Shown here piece after piece: positions 1-6,435 of a stretch of DNA of 22,171 nucleotides. A program made the translations under genes and the position numbers. Under the pieces are notes generated by a model. It saw only the letters and a program-made list of their open reading frames with translations. It did no database searches and had not been told where the DNA came from. The stretch spans positions 1 to 22,171 of the forward strand of contig DLZQ01000073.1 in assembly GCA_003447295.1 (NCBI GenBank), written 5' to 3'. Each line of letters opens with the position of its first letter. Within the stretch, counting starts at the first letter, position 1. The DNA is from Lachnospiraceae bacterium. Its GTDB lineage: Bacteria; Bacillota; Clostridia; Lachnospirales; Lachnospiraceae.

Positions 1-64
1 TTGGTTCTCCTTGTTTTGCCCCGGAACGCCCTGTTTTGCAATGGTTTCCGGAGTTATTGTGATA

Positions 65-99
65 TGCTCTGAAATTACAGTTTGTGGCAAATCAGAGCA
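65..99. repeat. Inverted repeat at left edge
   Basis: TGCTCTGA (65-72) is complementary to TCAGAGCA (92-99), giving an 8-bp perfect stem with a 19-nt loop. No T-run follows on either strand, so it is not an obvious terminator. It sits just outside the heptamer array and could be a recombinase site or chance. Confidence 0.35.
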
Positions 100-114
100 G
101 AACCCTACAAGTTG

Positions 115-164
115 TTACTACCTGTTAGTAGTAAAGTTGGTAGTAAAAGATTATGCCTTACTAC
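115..164. repeat. Left heptamer array (TTACTAC/GTAGTAA, four copies)
   Basis: TTACTAC occurs at 115-121 and 158-164, and its complement GTAGTAA at 128-134 and 140-146. The first two copies form a perfect 7-bp inverted repeat with a 6-nt loop; the last copy lies inside the final codons of the GIY-YIG gene. Four exact copies in 50 bases are unlikely by chance. Related motifs occur at the other side of the island (10,366-10,454), with GTAGTAAAAGA shared in opposite orientation, so these are candidate recombinase- or regulator-binding sites. Confidence 0.6.
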
Positions 165-627
165 TAAGCATTTTTTCATTCTCCCAGACATCTCTTCTAA
201 TATTGCTTCCATCCGGACACTGTTCTAAACACTGACCTAAAGCTTGGTAATGATCTATATAATAGCATTCTCTCGAAGCCATAAACTGAATATCTTTATA
301 ATAGTTTTCATAATTAAACATTATTTGTTCAATCACTCGTACTTCTATTCTTTTATGCTTATCATTTAGTGCCTCAATCACCTTATCATTTTGTAATAAT
401 CCTTTTCTAAGTTTAACAAAATGTGCATCATCGCCTGTCAAAAATCTTTTATAGATATTGACTGTTCTTCCTACATATGCACAATATTCCGTCTGCTGTT
501 TATTATCAATAATGAAAATACCATATATCCCTCTATTTTTTGTACCATCTATAATTCCCCTTTCAAAAACAATCTTGTTATTTCCAAGAGTGTCTATCCA
601 TTTTAACGTAAGATTTTTATTATCCAT
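151..627 (-). CDS. Small GIY-YIG nuclease-fold protein
   Basis: This 158-residue protein has the GIY-YIG nuclease pattern: G33-I34-Y35 on the first strand, Y51-V52-G53 on the second, the expected arginine at R61 (YKRF), and a conserved-type glutamate at E120 in a helix followed by tyrosines (ECYYIDHY). In this superfamily these residues bind a divalent metal and cut DNA. The length is about that of a bare catalytic domain plus a short tail, with no added DNA-binding domain, so the target cannot be inferred. AGAGGA five bases before the ATG supports the start. It follows the 334-residue unknown gene on the same strand after 173 bases and ends in the heptamer array. It could act in defence, repair or element mobility. 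The fold is fairly certain; the function is not. Confidence 0.75.
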   Translation of the reverse strand: MDNKNLTLKWIDTLGNNKIVFERGIIDGTKNRGIYGIFIIDNKQQTEYCAYVGRTVNIYKRFLTGDDAHFVKLRKGLLQNDKVIEALNDKHKRIEVRVIEQIMFNYENYYKDIQFMASRECYYIDHYQALGQCLEQCPDGSNIRRDVWENEKMLSSKA

Positions 628-800
628 AGAATTCCTCTTTATTTAATACTAAAATGAAAATTGTACTGTGTGCATCCCTTATGGTAATTTTATCGTGAGA
701 ATCAAGCATAATTTATAAATATCTCACCATTACAACATGTCTTTCTTTATATGAAAAATTTGTACAGAGTTAACTTTCTTATCACAATTTAACAAATAAG

Positions 801-1805
801 TTATACTGCGACATATTTATATTTATGATAACGCAAAATAGAGTTTTCTAAACAATCACTATCCATATGAAGTTCCCCAACCTTATCTTTATTTATTATA
901 ACTTCAATTGATGTAATTCCATCAAAATGTTGACCAATTGTTTTAGAAGGCGACAACATTATTTCAATATCACTATCATTCTCAAATTTTATATCTTCTA
1001 CCCAATATTTCTTAATATGTATGCCATCACTATCAAACTCTGCAAAAAGTACAATGTCTTGTTTATTCTCGCACTCTCCCATAGCATGCCCATCAACTAC
1101 CATTTTCCCTACATGGTATCTATTACAAACAGGCTCTGAGTTTTTTAACACAAAATCAACGCTCTCCATCACATCAATATATAATCCAATAAAATTTTCA
1201 TAATATCCAATCAACTCACTTGTACTTTTTGACTTATATATATTACCACGATACTTAAAATCAGGAATCCGTATATCTCTTTGTCCAGAAATTACATCCG
1301 CAAGTGATGAACCTCCATATAAGTCAAGTGTATGTTTTCCATAATTATATACAGAACGTATATAGCAAACAATCTCATTCTCCCATAATTTTTCTACATA
1401 GCTATTTATCTGTGGCATTTCTTCTAATTTTCTATGCATACTTCCTTCAGTAACGGCTTTCTGTTTCAGTCCTAAATTAAGTGACGCATTAATATATTGC
1501 AACAAACAATCTAGTGAATTTGAAATATGCGATACCCACTCCAATGTCAATTTGTTCAAAATTGTATGAGCATTGTAATTCCATCCCAATACCTCTACGC
1601 TATTATAAAACGGATTTTTTTCACCCTCACTAATATTCTTTTTCCCTATGTCTTCATAAAGTTTTGCAGTAATAATGGCATAGTTTAAGTATAATTGTGA
1701 TGAATATAAAAACTGACGTGCATCTAAGACACATTTTTCTCTCAAAAAATTTTCATATTCTTTTCCTTGATAGTATTTCATTTTGTCTGTATATTCTTGT
1801 TTCAT
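801..1805 (-). CDS. Hypothetical protein, helical N-terminal half with a possible HEPN-like motif
   Basis: I do not recognise this 334-residue protein. The ATG at 1805 is preferred because AAGGA lies nine bases before it and a promoter with TATAAT at 1840-1845 precedes it; the frame stays open upstream to 1889, but that stretch covers the promoter and a terminator. Residues about 20-160 look mostly helical and include R150-SVYNYG-K157-H158, which recalls the Arg/Asn-Lys-His helix of HEPN-type proteins, though the R-to-H spacing is longer than the usual RNase motif. Residues about 235-334 look strand-rich. No signal peptide or membrane segment is seen. It is AT-rich like the rest of the island and followed by the GIY-YIG gene. 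A role in defence is only suggested by the neighbourhood. Confidence 0.7.
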   Translation of the reverse strand: MKQEYTDKMKYYQGKEYENFLREKCVLDARQFLYSSQLYLNYAIITAKLYEDIGKKNISEGEKNPFYNSVEVLGWNYNAHTILNKLTLEWVSHISNSLDCLLQYINASLNLGLKQKAVTEGSMHRKLEEMPQINSYVEKLWENEIVCYIRSVYNYGKHTLDLYGGSSLADVISGQRDIRIPDFKYRGNIYKSKSTSELIGYYENFIGLYIDVMESVDFVLKNSEPVCNRYHVGKMVVDGHAMGECENKQDIVLFAEFDSDGIHIKKYWVEDIKFENDSDIEIMLSPSKTIGQHFDGITSIEVIINKDKVGELHMDSDCLENSILRYHKYKYVAV

Positions 1806-1839
1806 TAAAATACATCCTTGTCTTAAATTTAATATAAAC

Positions 1840-1868
1840 ATTATATCGTCATTTTCACTTCTTTTCCA
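1840..1868 (-). promoter_or_regulatory. Candidate promoter for the 334-residue unknown gene
   Basis: On the minus strand a perfect TATAAT (1840-1845) lies 17 bases after TGGAAA (1863-1868), a 4-of-6 match to the -35 box. It stands between the upstream terminator and the ribosome binding site of the 334-residue gene, making that gene (and probably the GIY-YIG gene) a transcription unit separate from the integrase. Confidence 0.5.
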
Positions 1869-1870
1869 TA

Positions 1871-1899
1871 GAAAAAACGCCCTAGCCAAGCCGGAGCGT
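1871..1899 (-). terminator. Rho-independent terminator after the integrase fragment
   Basis: On the minus strand ACGCTCCGGC and GCTAGGGCGT form a 10-position stem with nine pairs (G-U allowed) around a 3-nt loop, followed at once by TTTTTT. It closes the excisionase-primase-integrase unit. Confidence 0.8.
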
Positions 1900-1974
1900 C
1901 ATCCCTTTTCCATATTAAATTACCTTAAACATCTTCTGTGACATCGGTTTTTCGTTCTTCTTTTCTATCTCTGC

Positions 1975-2622
1975 CTATGCCTTTCGGAAATCTTCCATTC
2001 GTTTCAGTTCTTCCTCTGCATCATCAAAGCTGATATGCGTGTACACATTCATTGTAACCGATATATCCGAATGCCCCATAAGATACTGTAATGTCTTGGG
2101 ATTCATTCCTGATTTTGCCATATTACTGCAATAGGTATGTCGGCACACATGAGGCGTGATATTTGGCATCTGCACCCGATAAATGTCATTATATCTGCCG
2201 ACCATGTGATTGAATCGATGCTGCCAATGCATTGCCACAAGGGGCATTCCATTATCATCATAGAAAAGGAACCCACTGTAGCCATCAATGGATTTTTCCA
2301 CTTTAGGAGCATTCCTGTCCTCGATAATTGCCTGAAACATTTCTGCTACATCCTCTGTTATCGGCAGTACCCTTGTTCCAGCATCTGTCTTTGTGGTTTC
2401 GATGATATATCGCATATCTGACGTTCTCTGCAACTGATGGTCGATATTCACTGTCCTTTTCTCAAGATCAATGTCCTTCAACGTCAGTCCACAAAATTCC
2501 GAGATTCGCATTCCTGTATGAAAGAGTATGTACACTACCTCATAATATTTACAATACACCACATCGTCATGCACAAACTTTAGGAACTTTCGCATTCTCC
2601 CACGGACACATACATTCCTCAT
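1975..2622 (-). pseudogene. Tyrosine recombinase (integrase), catalytic domain only; N-terminus deleted
   Basis: The catalytic domain of a Tn916/phage-type tyrosine recombinase is intact: counted from the first Met, R39 (TGMRISE), K78 (TKTDAG), H158 and R161 (HVCRHTY), H184 (MGHSD) and the nucleophile Y194 (NVYTH). Family members of this type are about 380-400 residues, with arm-binding and core-binding domains before the catalytic domain; both are missing. Recognisable similarity begins at FLKFVHDD, at about 2590, directly at the end of the primase frame, which it overlaps by 56 bases. No ribosome binding site precedes the first Met, so translation would need coupling to the primase. The protein could not bind DNA normally; I infer a deletion derivative. 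Confidence 0.8.
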
Positions 2623-4636
2623 AAAAGGAAATCACAGTACTGTTAGAACTCTGATAGTCTTTTCTTGCCTTTGCAATACTGTCTAGTTCTGTAAAACGAT
2701 AGCCATTTGCTATCACTGTCTGCAAAGCCATAACTGCTTTCTGCACAATGTCATTACGCTCTGCATACATTTTTTCTAACAGCTGCTTGTCCTGCATTTC
2801 CTTCGGAATCACATTGTGGCATTCAACTACCACGATTCGGTCATATACCCATTTGCCATCATCCCCGCCGAACTTTGGCAGCCGGTTCATGCATAACCAC
2901 AGCAATCCGTTAAATGTAAACTCAAATGCCTGCTGGCCTTTAAATTCTGCAAAAAGGCTGTCCCCGCCTGTCATTTTCTTAAATGTTTTCAGTTCATCTA
3001 CAGACAAAAAACTCATATCAGAACTTCCGGCAAGCCTTGTTCCATATATGGCACCTGTTCCAAACCGGCATTCGATTTCTTTCAGATCAATGCCTATGAA
3101 ATTGCCTCTGCCGAGCAGATGCTCTACAAGACTTTTTAACTGGGATTTTCCTGTATCTCCCTGCCCTACAAGGAACAGTGCCTTTTTCATACGCCAGCCT
3201 TTCACATTGGAAATACAGACACCAATAAATTCCATCAACAGCTGCTTTACCATCTCATCTCCGTTAGTAAGCGTGTCCATATAAGAATCAAATACAGGTG
3301 TATCAATATACTCATCCGACCATTCACAAGGAAGTTGTATGGTGGAAAGTATATCTGCTGAATGTGGTATCAGTTCTGTATCAGTTGCAGTAATCTTCAA
3401 AATTCCATTCTGGAAATTGATGATATCCTCATCTGCATTCAATGCATCCTGACTTACATATGTAAGGTCTGTGGTAATATGCAAAAGCACCTCATTGACC
3501 TTACTCATCTTCACAAGTTCCTCATCATAATCAGCAATATACTTTTTTATGATTCCAAGCAGCATATTATCTGCATAAAGCCTGTAACATCCACCTTCAT
3601 ATACATATTTCAAAAGTCCCTGTTTACCATTGTCCCAGACTAAAATATATTGCAGATGTTCTCTTACATATTTTGCAAGAAGCGGTACACTCACATATGG
3701 TTCTCCTGGCTGTTCATTAAACTTTATGAAATCAGGATGTTCCATTTTCGACCTGTGAAATACACCATTACAGGCTGAAATTCCTGCATTGATTGTGTTT
3801 TCCCTGTAATCGTTCCTTTCCCATTTTCTTCGATATAAAGCAGAGCTGCGAAACACTTCATCAATCGCATCCGGGTCTGCTCCTGTCCTAAATGCTATCA
3901 AAGCACAAAAGGCAGCATCCGCCTCAGACTGGGAACCATATTCACTGAAATCACCTTTATCATAAAGCCGGATGAACTTATCTCCGTTCTTCTGTTTACG
4001 AAGATCACAGACAATATCAAATACTGCCCTATCTCCATCACGCTTTGCACTGTACTTCGCTTTCGGCTTTTTTCTCATTTCCTTATCCAAGGTGGTAAGA
4101 ACCGCCTGTGTACAGTCAGCTATTGGCAGACTGTTAATCGTATTTCCTGTAAAAGTGCCATATCGGTTTGTAATATCACCGATATAAAGTTCCAATCCAA
4201 TATCAGAACGTTTCTGATAATATTCACTGTCCAGCACAAGTTTCTTCCTTCTGTCATCAAAATGTACCGGAAGTTTTGTAATATCACACTGACCAATAAT
4301 ATGAATCCCTTTGCCACTTGGAGATACTTCTGCATAGGAAGAAAACCGAGATAACATAAGCTGTGCAAATGGATCTGAAATATCCTTATGGTCTATATCT
4401 AATAAGAAGAAGCCTTTCGGAATCTTCAAGCCAAGCCCCGATGCCTGAAACTGATTTCTGGTTGATTCTGCATCATCAAAAGATACCCATGTACCCTTAT
4501 GTGCATCATCTGTTCCTGTAGCTCCTCCGTTTGCTGCGAATGGAACTTTGGTAACTTTCCCATTCCTGCTGGGTTTTGCTGACCATAAAAACCACAGCTT
4601 TTTATCCTTTAATTCATCCACTGTCATATCTCCCAT
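2567..4636 (-). CDS. P4-family primase/helicase, probably 3'-truncated
   Basis: This 689-residue protein has an N-terminal archaeo-eukaryotic primase-like domain with D80-I-D82 and SPSGKGIH (H112), then a D5_N-type region and a superfamily 3 helicase domain with Walker A GQGDTGKS at 491-498. Such proteins prime and unwind at the origin of phages, plasmids and integrative islands. The ATG at 4636 is preferred over a GTG at 4645 because AGGAGG lies eight bases before the ATG but abuts the GTG. The sequence following EECMCPW runs directly into the recombinase segment in another frame, so the C-terminal winged-helix end of the family appears to be lost. It is 32 bases downstream of the excisionase-like gene, in the same unit. 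Helicase activity may persist; origin binding may not. Confidence 0.85.
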   Translation of the reverse strand: MGDMTVDELKDKKLWFLWSAKPSRNGKVTKVPFAANGGATGTDDAHKGTWVSFDDAESTRNQFQASGLGLKIPKGFFLLDIDHKDISDPFAQLMLSRFSSYAEVSPSGKGIHIIGQCDITKLPVHFDDRRKKLVLDSEYYQKRSDIGLELYIGDITNRYGTFTGNTINSLPIADCTQAVLTTLDKEMRKKPKAKYSAKRDGDRAVFDIVCDLRKQKNGDKFIRLYDKGDFSEYGSQSEADAAFCALIAFRTGADPDAIDEVFRSSALYRRKWERNDYRENTINAGISACNGVFHRSKMEHPDFIKFNEQPGEPYVSVPLLAKYVREHLQYILVWDNGKQGLLKYVYEGGCYRLYADNMLLGIIKKYIADYDEELVKMSKVNEVLLHITTDLTYVSQDALNADEDIINFQNGILKITATDTELIPHSADILSTIQLPCEWSDEYIDTPVFDSYMDTLTNGDEMVKQLLMEFIGVCISNVKGWRMKKALFLVGQGDTGKSQLKSLVEHLLGRGNFIGIDLKEIECRFGTGAIYGTRLAGSSDMSFLSVDELKTFKKMTGGDSLFAEFKGQQAFEFTFNGLLWLCMNRLPKFGGDDGKWVYDRIVVVECHNVIPKEMQDKQLLEKMYAERNDIVQKAVMALQTVIANGYRFTELDSIAKARKDYQSSNSTVISFYEECMCPWENAKVPKVCA

Positions 4637-4668
4637 CCTGCTCACCTCCTCCTTTTCTGCAATCCTGT

Positions 4669-4845
4669 TTAATGGTTAATAAATGTTCTTACAAGCCATT
4701 CTTTATAGGCTTCAATCGGAATCAAAATTCTTTCTCCGATTCGTATTGTTGGAAATCCCGGTGTCTTTACCAGTTCATATGCCTTTGGCAGGCTGATTCC
4801 CATCTGTGCAGATAATTCCTGCACACTCATAGTTGTTTTCTCCAT
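4669..4845 (-). CDS. Excisionase-like helix-turn-helix protein (58 aa)
   Basis: A short frame of 58 codons encodes a protein with the layout of small excisionase/MerR-like DNA-binding proteins: an N-terminal helix-turn-helix (SVQELSAQMGISLPKAYELV, about residues 7-26), then a short wing (FPTIRIGERILIPIEAYKEW, 31-50). In such elements this protein bends DNA at the attachment site and turns the integrase toward excision, or acts as a repressor. AAGGAG nine bases before the ATG supports the start. It is first in the excisionase-primase-integrase unit, the order seen in many integrative islands. With the integrase truncated, its remaining role may be regulatory only. Confidence 0.8.
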   Translation of the reverse strand: MEKTTMSVQELSAQMGISLPKAYELVKTPGFPTIRIGERILIPIEAYKEWLVRTFINH

Positions 4846-4903
4846 AAGATGTTGCTCCTTCCGTAGAGTTGGTTATGTCCGTCTCTTCAATAATTGTTTC
4901 TCT

Positions 4904-4991
4904 GCTACCGCTCTTGGCGGCTACCAGTCCCCGCAGGAACAAAGGCTTGTTCATTTAGAACGGAATGAAATTGTCAAGGTACAAATCCGTT
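4904..4991. promoter_or_regulatory. Leader and control region of the excisionase unit
   Basis: On the minus strand a TTGACA box (4972-4977) is the best -35 candidate, but no good -10 stands at the right distance. It lies inside an inverted repeat AACGGA (4959-4964)/TCCGTT (4986-4991) that could be an operator. A hairpin CCGC (4908-4911)/GCGG (4917-4920) with a 5-nt loop and two direct copies of GGTAGC follow in the untranslated leader. All assignments here are tentative. Confidence 0.35.
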
Positions 4992-5014
4992 ACATCATTT
5001 TGTGTAACTTTTTA

Positions 5015-5043
5015 TTGTTTTCATGAATATTTTAAGCTATAAT
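5015..5043 (+). promoter_or_regulatory. Sigma-70-type promoter for the zinc-ribbon gene
   Basis: TTGTTT (5015-5020) and a perfect TATAAT (5038-5043) are separated by exactly 17 bases. Downstream, TAACG occurs three times (5069, 5075, 5089), with the related GTACG between the last two, before the start codon. These could be a repressor binding array, placed between the divergent excisionase and zinc-ribbon genes. Confidence 0.65.
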
Positions 5044-5111
5044 GTAACCGAAGTCCAAAAACTGGCGGTAACGCTAACGGGTACGAATTAACGATTGGAA
5101 TGAGGTATGAT

Positions 5112-6215
5112 ATGCCATTAAACTGGAATGATGAGACGATTCCATCAGAAGCAGATAAAACAACAGATATATTAGGATTTAAAGAAGTCGGTGGTGTCGG
5201 ACAACTGATTTATCACCCTTTTCGTTTCAAAAAATACGAACTTGATATTGATAAAAGCAGTGATTACTGTGCAATACCATTTTGCCGTCCCGGATATGAA
5301 CCAGTTTTCCCTAAAGAAGATTTTCTTTCCGGGCAGGGACTGCTTGCCAGCCTTTGCAATCTGGCAATGCAGATAAACAGCTTTGATAACAAAATCCCAT
5401 ATACTCAGCTCATAATGGAATGGTGTACAAATAATATGCATCCATATAGTATTGATTTCATCTATTCTGAATTGAATGAATCTTTTGATATAAATAGCTT
5501 CGATGCAGAAATGGTGGAGAAAGACGGAACATTTGAGATTAACACCTTCCTAGATGATCTTGGGAAATTATATAATGCAGTCATGTTTTATGTTGCTCTC
5601 GAAGGTGTCTGTATTGCTGATGACGAAGCCGCATACGATTTATCCAAGGAAGGGAAATACTTTGAGGGCTACTCTTTCTTTGATAAATATAAGCATCCTA
5701 TTGTTGCAGTACCGGATGACTTAGATTATGGGGAGGCAAAAGGAAATCTCATAGAAGAAATGCGAATTGATAATGAGTACATTAAAAATCATCCGGCAGA
5801 AAAACCTCCAACCGGAGAATTTACAACCACACCATATGACGATTACGATGAATTGCGGAATACTCTTATTGACATCATTCCAGAATTTACCATGAAATTA
5901 AAGGTAGATCCTCGCACTAACCGATTAGAATTTTCTACCGATATTAATTCCGTGTTTGATATTGCATGGCTGGCACTTGCAAGAATGCTTTCCGAAGACC
6001 CTGCACCAGAAGATAAAGGCAAATCGGATAATCGTACAGAAGGCATTATGATTCGTTGTCGAAACTGTGGTAAATTCATAATCCGAAAAAGTAACCGACA
6101 GGAATTTTGTGATGCCGAAGAATGCCAGAAGGTTCGAAATGCTAGAAAGCAAAAGGCCTACCGTGAACGAAAAGCCATTGAAAAGGCTCAAAAAAGCAAG
6201 AAAAAAGCACATTAA
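5112..6215 (+). CDS. Hypothetical protein with C-terminal zinc ribbon
   Basis: This 367-residue protein ends in a four-cysteine zinc ribbon, C316-x2-C319-x13-C333-x4-C338 (CRNCGKF ... FCDAEEC), followed by a very basic lysine/arginine tail that would suit nucleic-acid binding. The arrangement resembles CGNR-type zinc fingers and the uncharacterised DUF6076-like proteins common in clostridial mobile elements; that match is from memory. The first 300 residues are acidic and aromatic-rich with no motif I recognise. The ATG at 5112 is chosen because GAGG stands six bases before it; another in-frame ATG four codons earlier lacks a good site. It is transcribed divergently from the excisionase and 220 bases upstream of the restriction-modification gene. 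A regulator or defence accessory role is possible. Confidence 0.75.
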   Translation: MPLNWNDETIPSEADKTTDILGFKEVGGVGQLIYHPFRFKKYELDIDKSSDYCAIPFCRPGYEPVFPKEDFLSGQGLLASLCNLAMQINSFDNKIPYTQLIMEWCTNNMHPYSIDFIYSELNESFDINSFDAEMVEKDGTFEINTFLDDLGKLYNAVMFYVALEGVCIADDEAAYDLSKEGKYFEGYSFFDKYKHPIVAVPDDLDYGEAKGNLIEEMRIDNEYIKNHPAEKPPTGEFTTTPYDDYDELRNTLIDIIPEFTMKLKVDPRTNRLEFSTDINSVFDIAWLALARMLSEDPAPEDKGKSDNRTEGIMIRCRNCGKFIIRKSNRQEFCDAEECQKVRNARKQKAYRERKAIEKAQKSKKKAH

Positions 6216-6283
6216 TTTATATGATTTGGCGGAAAGACAAATAAATAGTGATATTTACTGTAAGCCTATTATATGTGATTATG

Positions 6284-6292
6284 TGCTATGAT
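6284..6292 (+). promoter_or_regulatory. Possible extended -10 promoter of the restriction-modification gene
   Basis: TGCTATGAT matches the extended -10 form (TGn followed by a TATAAT-like box) 144 bases before the start codon of the large enzyme. No clear -35 box is seen, so the call is weak. Confidence 0.35.
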
Positions 6293-6316
6293 ATTATATA
6301 AAATATGTTAAAGGAC

Positions 6317-6429
6317 ACCGGAATCCCCCTATGCAATTTTGCGAAAAAACGTGTGTGAGGGGGCATCGGTCTTTAGGAGGAAAAGAAACAGAGATAATAC
6401 TCCCCCACGGGATAAGTAGACGGAGGTAG
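6317..6429 (+). promoter_or_regulatory. Structured leader of the restriction-modification gene, with alternative hairpins
   Basis: ACCG (6317-6320) and CCCCCT (6325-6330) pair with AGGGGG (6358-6363) and CGGT (6367-6370) across a small internal loop. A second C-run (6402-6406) can pair with the same G-run, so the two structures exclude each other. AGGAGG (6375-6380) has no start codon close behind it. A 32-codon frame starts with ATG at 6331 in the hairpin loop and stops at 6429 inside the ribosome binding site of the large gene (CGGAGGTAG). Attenuation-like control is inferred, not shown. Confidence 0.45.
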
Positions 6430-6435
6430 CTTTCA

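Noticed and set aside
1..116. Open minus-strand frame running out of the window, with a protein-like stretch (ETIAKQGVPGQNKENQ)
   Set aside because: There is no ATG or GTG and no convincing ribosome binding site in view, only a TTG; at fewer than 40 codons I cannot support a gene. The sequence to the left would decide.
110..170. CRISPR array
   Set aside because: The repeats are only seven bases, in both orientations and unevenly spaced, with no spacer-like units and no cas gene nearby.
1806..1889. Upstream extension of the 334-residue gene by 28 codons
   Set aside because: The extension covers a TATAAT promoter and part of a terminator stem and lacks a ribosome binding site; the ATG at 1,805 has one.
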